Translations under genes and position numbers: made by a program
NCBI GenBank assembly: GCA_014729615.1
Contig: WJJQ01000086.1
Span: forward strand, 1 to 5,322
Source of the DNA: Candidatus Peregrinibacteria bacterium
GTDB lineage: Bacteria > Patescibacteriota > Gracilibacteria > UBA1369
DNA: 5,322 nt
Direction of reading: 5' to 3'
Notes under the pieces: generated by a model
What the model saw: only the letters and a program-made list of their open reading frames with translations
Told to the model about the DNA's origin: nothing
Database searches by the model: none
In this document: positions 1 through 5,001 of the stretch, piece after piece
Numbering within the stretch: the stretch's first letter is position 1
Layout of the letters: each line of letters opens with the position of its first letter

Positions 1-306
1 AATAATATTTGTAAATTTAGCCGTGCATACATAAATTGCAAACCATTCCCGATTAACATCATCAAAACAATCATATCTCATGTCGTTACCATCATCCTCC
101 ACATATGAAAACATCAGTTTCACAAACTCGGCTCTGTTAATGGGATTATCCGGTTTAAAAGTGCCATCGGGGTATCCGTCAATGATTTCCAAATCTACCA
201 AGGCATTAATTTCATCCTCAAAAGGATGCCCTGCTATATCATTCAAAGCAAAGGCCGCATTAGCACTCAAAACCAACCCAAAAATGACAAAAAATAAACG
301 TTTCAT
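1..306 (-). CDS. Secreted SLH-domain protein, N-terminal part (cut by window edge)
   Basis: This reading frame starts at the ATG at 306-304 and stays open to the left edge (102 codons, no stop seen), so the gene is truncated by the window. The product begins with a classic signal peptide (MKR, then a hydrophobic stretch 4-19, likely cleavage after AFA at residue 20). An SLH module follows at about residues 21-69, with the hallmarks GYPDGTFKP (44-52) and INRAE (56-60, the TRAE-type motif). A second SLH begins near residue 80 with CFDDVNREWFAIYVC, which carries Cys80 and Cys94. SLH modules usually anchor secreted proteins to cell-wall polymers. Here SLH lies at the N-terminus, whereas the protein at 906-3014 carries it at the C-terminus; both share the near-identical string NPINRAE. 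A promoter lies just upstream. No SD sequence precedes the ATG. The function of the missing part is unknown. Exported SLH protein: high confidence; specific role: none claimed. Confidence 0.88.
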   Translation of the reverse strand, partial: MKRLFFVIFGLVLSANAAFALNDIAGHPFEDEINALVDLEIIDGYPDGTFKPDNPINRAEFVKLMFSYVEDDGNDMRYDCFDDVNREWFAIYVCTAKFTNII

Positions 307-331
307 TGCAATTTGTTAAAAAAACATAGAA

Positions 332-359
332 ATTATACCCTTACATTTTTAAAAAACAA
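332..359 (-). promoter_or_regulatory. Probable promoter of the minus-strand SLH gene
   Basis: Read on the minus strand, a perfect TATAAT (337-332) is preceded after a 16-base spacer by TTGTTT (359-354), which matches TTGACA at 3 of 6 positions. The predicted transcript start is near 325, leaving a leader of about 20 nt before the ATG at 306. The element lies inside the divergent gap between this gene and the small ORF at 364, so plus-strand signals for that ORF would overlap it. The -10 box is strong and the -35 box is weak. Confidence 0.6.
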
Positions 360-363
360 ATCT

Positions 364-606
364 ATGCCCGAAAAGCCATTTACAGATAACGAAAGAGAGC
401 TTATTTCCATCATCGATCCGCATGTCTTTAACCGATTATGCCAATTGGAAGCCCTCATTACAGAAGGTTTTAATCAACGAGTCCGTATGGTATTGGAGGG
501 GGATCCGGCATGGGATCAGGCATGTATTGCGAGACATACCGAGAGCGAATTGAGCATTTCAACTGTAGTGCAAGCAATAAGTGAGGATGAAATTGAGGGC
601 CATTGA
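364..606 (+). CDS. Small hypothetical protein (80 aa)
   Basis: I do not recognise this family. The frame is also open from an ATG at 313, but the first 17 residues of that longer version are Lys/Asn-rich and would overlap the divergent promoter, so I prefer the ATG at 364. From there the product is about 80 residues, beginning MPEKPFTDNERELI, acidic towards the C-terminus (SEDEIEGH), with no signal peptide or membrane segment. It looks like a soluble, mostly helical protein. It ends in TGA at 604-606. There is no SD sequence: the stretch 330-365 contains no G at all. A poor plus-strand promoter candidate is TTGTTA (313-318) with TATACC (334-339), spacer only 15. No clear terminator follows, although a GC palindrome sits at 637-652. 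The composition looks like real coding sequence, but a chance ORF cannot be excluded. Confidence 0.5.
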   Translation: MPEKPFTDNERELISIIDPHVFNRLCQLEALITEGFNQRVRMVLEGDPAWDQACIARHTESELSISTVVQAISEDEIEGH

Positions 607-636
607 TTTTATGGACATCTTTAAATGATGAATAAA

Positions 637-695
637 TCCTGCCCGGGCAGGAATCATGCAACAACTGGATAATTGCGCAATGGCTGTTCAGCCAT
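637..695. repeat. Cluster of three perfect palindromes in the intergenic region
   Basis: Three perfect dyads lie within 59 bp: TCCTGCCCGGGCAGGA (637-652, no spacer), ATTGCGCAAT (672-681) and ATGGCTGTTCAGCCAT (680-695, 7-base arms around TT). The last two overlap by two bases. None is followed by a T-run on the plus strand, so they are not standard intrinsic terminators. They could be a degraded terminator of the ORF at 364, a REP-like element, or operator sites upstream of the promoter at 738. The palindromes are directly visible; the role is open. Confidence 0.55.
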
Positions 696-737
696 AAGAA
701 GAAAAAGCCAAAAGAAATCCCACAAATAAAAAAATAC

Positions 738-766
738 TTGACAATAAACTTGCAAGAATGTAAAAT
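738..766 (+). promoter_or_regulatory. Strong sigma-70-type promoter of the surface protein gene
   Basis: A perfect -35 TTGACA (738-743) is followed by an optimal 17-base spacer and TAAAAT (761-766, 5 of 6 matches to TATAAT). A long A/purine-rich stretch (about 696-735) lies directly upstream, resembling an UP element. The predicted transcript start is near 773. A near-consensus promoter fits a gene whose product is needed in bulk, such as a surface-coat protein. Confidence 0.8.
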
Positions 767-772
767 CCCATC

Positions 773-905
773 TTAATTTAAGAGTCGAAATATAAAAAAC
801 GCTGTAATAAACGGCACAAAAAAGAGTTCTAATAATAGAGGGTAATCCTCAAACAGACCTGGCCAAACATATTAATATATAAATTACACATTACCAAAAC
901 ACTAT
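773..905 (+). promoter_or_regulatory. Long 5' leader of the surface protein mRNA, G-free before the start
   Basis: From the predicted transcript start to the ATG is about 133 nt with no convincing ORF. The positions 863-907 contain no G at all, so no SD pairing is possible and little stable structure can form near the start codon. Upstream, GAGG (838-841) and CCTC (847-850) could form only a short hairpin. Long leaders are known on some S-layer mRNAs, where they stabilise the transcript. I recognise no riboswitch family here. The length rests on the promoter prediction. Confidence 0.45.
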
Positions 906-3014
906 ATGACAAAATATGCATATAATTGGTTAAAGAGAACGGTTGCGGGAGTAGCATTGCTTGCAATGTTAGCTGTTCCTTTAGCTCAGGCGCAAACTGT
1001 AACCACTCCCACCTTTGGAAGTTACTCTGTAACTCCTACGACTTTCGATCCTGAAAGTGAACTTTTGGAATTCGACTTCACCGTTGAAGACAGCGCGGGT
1101 GTGGTTGAAATCTACATTTACGACGGAACAGACCAGGTACACGAAGTATCGGGTGGTTCTCTTTTCGATGAAGGGGAATCAGGTTCTTTCGTTTGGGACG
1201 GTAAAATCAATCAATTACCGGCTCCGGAAAAAACTTATAATTACTACATGAGAGTCTACAATAACTTCGGCTCTGATCTAGTAACAGGCAACGTAACCGT
1301 CGACTACGACGAAGACACGCCTAGCGGGACAGCTCCAGAAGTTAACATTACCGACGTCAATCCGGATCCGTTCAACCCGGACGATACGGACGTTGACATT
1401 GAGTATACACTTAATGTAGAAGCCGACGTTACTGTTGAAATCAGAGACGGCAGCACTCTTGTAGACAGAATCTATGACGATGTTCAAAGAAGTGCCGGTA
1501 CTCACACAGTTTCATGGGACGGTGAAGACGAAGACGGTGACGAAGTTAATGAAGATACTTACACAGTTTACATTCGTGCGGAAGTAAGCGGTGAACCTTC
1601 AGACAGCGACACCGACACTGTTGAAGTCGACTACGATGCCGACAATGACGACGACGATGACAGAGTGAATATCACCGATGAAGAAGTAAAATATGATCCC
1701 TACAACCCTGATGATGGAGATCAAGAAATTGAATTCCGTTTAAACAGAGCGGCTTACGTAACTGTTGAAATCAGAGAAGATGATGGAACATTGGTTAAAA
1801 GACTTGCTGAAGCTGACGGGGATTTCTACGACGACGGACGTCATACGGTTGAGTGGGACGGCGACGACGACGATAACGACCAGGCAAGAGATGGAGACTA
1901 TTTCGTAAGAATCTACGCTGAAAGAAGTGGATACGGTTCAGATTCGGAAAGAGTTAACTTCGAAGTTGACGAAGATGCCGACAATAAAGATGACGATGAT
2001 GACGACGATGACAACCTGATCGACAACATTGAAATCGACAATGAAATTTTCGATCCCGAAGAAAACGAAGAAGTTGAACTTTGTTTCGAAGTTGTTGAAG
2101 ACAACACGGAAGTAACCATCGAAATTCTTGATGACGACAGAGACGTGGTTGTTGAATTACTGGACAGAGAAGAATATGACGACGGTGATGAAGATTGTGT
2201 TGAATGGGATGGTGAAGACGAAGACAACGACATTGTCAGAGACGACGTTTACCAATTCAGAATAGTTGCTGAAAATGACGATGAAGACGACAAAGATGTA
2301 TTCTATGAATATACGGAAGTGGATACAGACGGTCGTATCATTGGATTCCCAAATGATTCATGTGGTGGATTTAATGACATTGATGAAGACAGCCCATTCT
2401 GTGAAGCTCTTGAATTACTGGGCTACTATGGAGTATTTGATGGATACGATGACGGATCATTCAGACCATATAATCCTATTAACAGAGCTGAAGTGGCGAA
2501 AGTTGTATTACTTGCTCTTGATTACGACATTCTTAATGACAAAGGATCAACACTTGGTTACTGGGATGTTCAAAGAGACGCGTGGTATATGCCTTACCTA
2601 AGAACGGCACAAAGAGAAAATGTTGCCACAGGTTACCCTGATGGATCATTCAGACCTTACGGAACAATCAACAAAGTTGAATTACTGAGAATGTTCCTTG
2701 AATCATCTGATATCAACGTTCCTTACTGCAATACTCAACCTTATAACGACACACCTATTGATTACCTGACAAGATGGTACATTGACTATGCGTGTTTCGC
2801 CAAAGCATACGGACTTGTTCCTTCATACGGTGGAAACATGAATCCGGATGAAACAATGACTCGTGGTGATGTTGCGAATCTGTTCTACGCTTTCGAAACA
2901 AGAGGATTGTTTGACGGTGAGAATTACAGATACGATGGAGGTTATTATAACTACGGATACAACAATTCTCCAAGTTACTACAATACTTATACAACTCCAT
3001 ACTATTATTACTAA
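906..3014 (+). CDS. Secreted acidic surface protein: four FlgD-like Ig modules plus three SLH modules
   Basis: This 702-residue protein starts with a signal peptide (LKR at 9-11, hydrophobic 12-26, likely cleavage AQA-Q at 29/30). Four Ig-like modules resembling the FlgD Ig fold follow at about 35-134, 145-243, 253-356 and 370-472. Each carries a WDG turn (W97, W204, W317, W434) and ends in a Tyr-containing strand, as in the FlgD W-D-G-x-D...Y signature. Asp-rich linkers sit at 244-252 and 355-369 (eight consecutive Asp at 362-369). Three SLH modules occupy about 489-542, 552-606 and 613-667, with TRAE-type motifs INRAE (525-529), INKVE (588-592) and MTRGD (651-655). The tail 671-702 is Tyr/Asn-rich and ends PYYYY. 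Six cysteines fall in three within-module pairs (393/431, 486/499, 608/630). It probably anchors to the cell surface by SLH and projects Ig stalks; the acidity suggests calcium binding. An S-layer or adhesin role is inference. A strong promoter, long leader and terminator make it monocistronic. Confidence 0.9.
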   Translation: MTKYAYNWLKRTVAGVALLAMLAVPLAQAQTVTTPTFGSYSVTPTTFDPESELLEFDFTVEDSAGVVEIYIYDGTDQVHEVSGGSLFDEGESGSFVWDGKINQLPAPEKTYNYYMRVYNNFGSDLVTGNVTVDYDEDTPSGTAPEVNITDVNPDPFNPDDTDVDIEYTLNVEADVTVEIRDGSTLVDRIYDDVQRSAGTHTVSWDGEDEDGDEVNEDTYTVYIRAEVSGEPSDSDTDTVEVDYDADNDDDDDRVNITDEEVKYDPYNPDDGDQEIEFRLNRAAYVTVEIREDDGTLVKRLAEADGDFYDDGRHTVEWDGDDDDNDQARDGDYFVRIYAERSGYGSDSERVNFEVDEDADNKDDDDDDDDNLIDNIEIDNEIFDPEENEEVELCFEVVEDNTEVTIEILDDDRDVVVELLDREEYDDGDEDCVEWDGEDEDNDIVRDDVYQFRIVAENDDEDDKDVFYEYTEVDTDGRIIGFPNDSCGGFNDIDEDSPFCEALELLGYYGVFDGYDDGSFRPYNPINRAEVAKVVLLALDYDILNDKGSTLGYWDVQRDAWYMPYLRTAQRENVATGYPDGSFRPYGTINKVELLRMFLESSDINVPYCNTQPYNDTPIDYLTRWYIDYACFAKAYGLVPSYGGNMNPDETMTRGDVANLFYAFETRGLFDGENYRYDGGYYNYGYNNSPSYYNTYTTPYYYY
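1008..2321 (+). repeat. Four tandem FlgD-like Ig modules within the surface protein
   Basis: Modules of about 100 residues are encoded at roughly 1008-1307, 1338-1634, 1662-1973 and 2013-2321. Modules 2-4 share a D-P-(F/Y/E)-(N/E) motif at the start (DPFNPDD, DPYNPDD, DPEENEE), a V-T-(V/I)-E-I strand and (S/E)WDG(E/D)(D/E)(D/E)D. Modules 2 and 3 keep an identical 17-base DNA stretch (ACTGTTGAAATCAGAGA at 1431-1447 and 1761-1777), consistent with internal duplication. Module 1 is most diverged and lacks the acidic turn; module 4 alone has cysteines. Confidence 0.8.
1968..2012 (+). repeat. GAY trinucleotide tract encoding an Asp-rich linker
   Basis: Residues 355-369 are almost entirely acidic; 1989-2012 is eight consecutive GAT/GAC codons. 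A shorter sister tract at 1635-1661 encodes DADNDDDDD. Both linkers share the pattern D-A-D-N followed by an Asp run and separate Ig modules 2/3 and 3/4. Such tracts can change length by replication slippage. In the protein they are candidate calcium-dependent stiff linkers (inference). Confidence 0.75.
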
Positions 3015-3024
3015 GAAATAGTTC

Positions 3025-3065
3025 AAAGCCCCGCGGCGCGCGTTACGCGACCGCGGGGCTTTTTT
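3025..3065 (+). terminator. Strong intrinsic terminator after the surface protein gene
   Basis: Starting 10 bases after the stop codon, AAAGCCCCGCGG (3025-3036) pairs perfectly with CCGCGGGGCTTT (3051-3062). A further CGCG/CGCG pairing is possible inside the loop (3039-3042 with 3046-3049). The hairpin runs into six T residues (3060-3065). It separates the surface protein gene from the next operon, whose own promoter begins 13 bases later. Confidence 0.93.
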
Positions 3066-3077
3066 GTTGATCGGCAT

Positions 3078-3106
3078 TTGACCAAAACCCGCCCGCCTTT
3101 TACAAT
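3078..3106 (+). promoter_or_regulatory. Promoter of the small membrane protein / tyrA-pheA operon
   Basis: TTGACC (3078-3083, 5 of 6) and TACAAT (3101-3106, 5 of 6) are separated by exactly 17 bases, directly after the upstream terminator. The expected transcript start is about 3112-3114, that is, at or just before the ATGATG at 3114-3119. This rules out translation from the TTG at 3078 or the ATG at 3105 and points to a leaderless or nearly leaderless mRNA. Confidence 0.7.
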
Positions 3107-3116
3107 GCGAGTAATG

Positions 3117-3287
3117 ATGAACAAAAAAAACCACAAAAAGCAGGGATTCATGGTCAGCGTCTTTCTGGGCATGTTACTGGGACTTTATCTTACCAGCGAC
3201 CGGGATCATCGCATGAAAGGTGGTTTTTTAAAACCCATAAAGCGCACGTTTATTCGCAGACTTATTGATGTAAGAGAAGCAGGATAA
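3117..3287 (+). CDS. Tiny single-pass membrane protein, YtxH-like in appearance
   Basis: The product is about 56 residues (57 if the adjacent ATG at 3114 is used). The frame is open from a TTG at 3078, but the promoter -35 and -10 boxes lie within that extension, so the start is placed at 3114/3117. The N-terminus is basic (MNKKNHKKQG), followed by one hydrophobic segment at about 10-26 with small-residue spacing (Gly10, Gly18, Gly22), then a basic, probably amphipathic C-terminal part (KPIKRTFIRRLIDVREAG). The layout resembles short YtxH-type or other glycine-zipper membrane proteins, but I cannot assign a family. It ends one base before the ATG of the TyrA-PheA fusion and must be co-transcribed with it; its 3' end also supplies the AGGA of that gene. 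Whether this reflects a functional link or just promoter sharing is unknown. Confidence 0.65.
   Translation: MNKKNHKKQGFMVSVFLGMLLGLYLTSDRDHRMKGGFLKPIKRTFIRRLIDVREAG
3281..3284 (+). promoter_or_regulatory. Ribosome binding site of the tyrA-pheA fusion gene
   Basis: AGGA lies four bases before the ATG at 3289 and overlaps the last codons of the upstream gene. It is the only recognisable SD sequence before a gene start in this window, and it belongs to the one gene that is internal to an operon. The spacing is on the short side. Confidence 0.5.
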
Positions 3288-3288
3288 A

Positions 3289-5001
3289 ATGAAAATACCA
3301 AAAAAACCGCAAACCATTGGAATTATTGGTGGCCGCGGCAGAATGGGGGCCTTTTTCGATAAACTTTTTGAAAAAGACGGTTACACAGTATTAATTTCAG
3401 ACAAACGAACAAAGTTATCCAATATAGAACTGGCCGGCGAAGCCGATGTTGTTATAGTCACAGTGCCCATTGCTCACACTGAAAAGGTTATAAATGAAAT
3501 AACGCCATATGTACGAAAAGACGCGTTACTTGCAGATTTTACCGGCTTAAAAGAAATTCCCGTCAAAGCCATGCTAAAGAGCAATGCGGCTGTTATTGGT
3601 TTGCACCCAATGTTTAATGACGCGGGTCCGATAGCGGGCCAAACTGTAATAGCATGCCCGGCCAGGCCCAAAAAATGGTATCCGTGGGTTAAGGATTTTT
3701 TCCAGAAGCACGGGGCGAAAATCATAGAATTAAAGCCAAAGGAACACGATAAAACTATGGCGGTTGTACAAGCATTTGTGCATTTCGCCGACATAGCTTT
3801 CGGTAAAACATTGAAAGATCTGAAAATACCTGTAACGAAATATTTGCAATTGGCCAGTCCGGCATCCGACATAAAAATCGCTTTCGTAGCCAGACTGTTG
3901 GCGCAAGATCCGGACCTGTACGCCAGTATGGAAATGTATAATCCATATGCTTTAAAAATCCTTAGAAAATACGGTAAAAGTGTGCGCGAACTTATTAAAA
4001 TAAATAAAAACGCCAATCAGAAAAAATTTGTTAAGTATTTCAATGACGCTACATCTCATCTAAAAAATTATGAAAAAGAGGCGTATGAAGAAACCAATTT
4101 TATAATTCATTCCGTGCTTGAACGCCGCAAACGCACGCAAGATATTGAACGAATCAAGAAGGGATTGAGCAAGGCGGAAAAATCTGACCTTGCGGTTCTG
4201 GGCCCCAAAAATACATATACCGACCTGGCCGCAAAGAAATATGACAAAAAGGCATCAATCGTTTATTACCCCAGCATTGCGGATGTGTTTGACGCGATTT
4301 CGGAAGGGCGCGCCAAAAAAGGCGTGGTGCCTCTTGAAAATTTAATTAATGGAACGGTGCGCGAAACTTTTGACGAGCTTTTTAACAAAAACGTCAAAAT
4401 CATAGACAAAATAATTCTGCCCATAAGACATTCTTTAGTTGCTTTAAATGGAGTAAAACCGAACGACATAGACACGATTTCATCGCATGATCAGGCTTTG
4501 CAACAATGCAGAAAAATTTTGCAAAAAAAATATCCGACGGCCAGAAGAATCCCCAATACTTCTACAATCGCGGCTTTAAGCAAAATAATCGGCCAGCGGG
4601 ACGGGCATTCCGCGGCAATAATCCCGACCGAAATAGCAAAAAAGATGTCACTAAACATTTTGGACGAAAATATAGGCGACAGTTCCGAGAATAACACAAC
4701 ATTCATCATCATAGAAAAAGGATCAAATATTAAACCTAAAGAGGCGGAAGGTAAGACCAAAACCGCCATCGCATTCAAATTCCGGAAGGACAAACCGGGA
4801 TCATTAATTAAAATTTTGGAAAATTTTGCCGCTAACGATATTAATTTAACGCGTATTGAATCCAGGCCTTCACGTCACGACATTGGGAATTACATTTTTT
4901 ATTTGGATTTTGAAGGAACACCTTTTGATAAAAAGGCGAAACAAATCTTAAAAAACATTTCCAAAAAGGTGGAAATTATGAAAATACTGGGAGTGTATTA
5001 A
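3289..5001 (+). CDS. tyrA-pheA: Fused prephenate dehydrogenase - prephenate dehydratase - ACT protein
   Basis: One 570-residue polypeptide carries both terminal branch enzymes of Tyr and Phe synthesis. Residues 1-280 are a TyrA domain closely resembling the E. coli T-protein dehydrogenase: nucleotide-binding GGRGRMG (14-20), VVIVTVP (54-60), LHPMF with the expected catalytic His106, EHDKTM (152-157), His165 and LLAQDPDLYA after Arg202, the expected prephenate-binding Arg. It converts prephenate to 4-hydroxyphenylpyruvate with NAD(P). Residues 299-476 are a prephenate dehydratase domain: GPKNTYTDLAA (305-315), VVPLEN (346-351), SHDQALQQC (399-407), NTST (423-426) and NNTTF (468-472, family NxTRF). 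It makes phenylpyruvate. Residues 489-570 form an ACT domain with PGSL (503-506) and ESRP (524-527), the Phe-binding signature, so Phe feedback is likely. The linker 281-298 is too short for a chorismate mutase. Odd points: TRF is TTF, ENS is ENL, SHPQ is SHDQ. Cytoplasmic. Assignment high; dehydratase activity less certain. Confidence 0.93.
   Translation: MKIPKKPQTIGIIGGRGRMGAFFDKLFEKDGYTVLISDKRTKLSNIELAGEADVVIVTVPIAHTEKVINEITPYVRKDALLADFTGLKEIPVKAMLKSNAAVIGLHPMFNDAGPIAGQTVIACPARPKKWYPWVKDFFQKHGAKIIELKPKEHDKTMAVVQAFVHFADIAFGKTLKDLKIPVTKYLQLASPASDIKIAFVARLLAQDPDLYASMEMYNPYALKILRKYGKSVRELIKINKNANQKKFVKYFNDATSHLKNYEKEAYEETNFIIHSVLERRKRTQDIERIKKGLSKAEKSDLAVLGPKNTYTDLAAKKYDKKASIVYYPSIADVFDAISEGRAKKGVVPLENLINGTVRETFDELFNKNVKIIDKIILPIRHSLVALNGVKPNDIDTISSHDQALQQCRKILQKKYPTARRIPNTSTIAALSKIIGQRDGHSAAIIPTEIAKKMSLNILDENIGDSSENNTTFIIIEKGSNIKPKEAEGKTKTAIAFKFRKDKPGSLIKILENFAANDINLTRIESRPSRHDIGNYIFYLDFEGTPFDKKAKQILKNISKKVEIMKILGVY

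Noticed and set aside
80..319. Plus-strand ORF of 79 codons over the SLH gene
   Set aside because: It is antisense to the minus-strand SLH gene, which has a signal peptide, clear SLH motifs and a TATAAT promoter.
604..624. Possible TGA recoding (Gly, genetic code 25) at the end of the small ORF
   Set aside because: Reading through TGA adds only six further residues after Gly before TAA, and no in-frame TGA occurs in the two long genes, which use normal GGN glycine codons, so the standard code fits.
773..905. Riboswitch in the surface protein leader
   Set aside because: The leader is AT-rich with only a four-base stem candidate and no conserved motif of a riboswitch family that I recognise.
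1913..2233. Minus-strand Ser-rich ORF of 106 codons
   Set aside because: The Ser runs are the reverse complement of GAY/GAR codons for Asp/Glu in the surface protein; this is a composition artefact.
3474..4016. Minus-strand ORF of 180 codons inside the TyrA domain
   Set aside because: The plus strand encodes an unmistakable TyrA domain with all expected motifs; the antisense frame shows no recognisable family.
4123..4182. Chorismate mutase domain hidden between TyrA and the dehydratase
   Set aside because: The T-protein-like TyrA C-terminal helices run to about residue 280 and the dehydratase starts at about 299, leaving too few residues for an AroQ domain of roughly 90.
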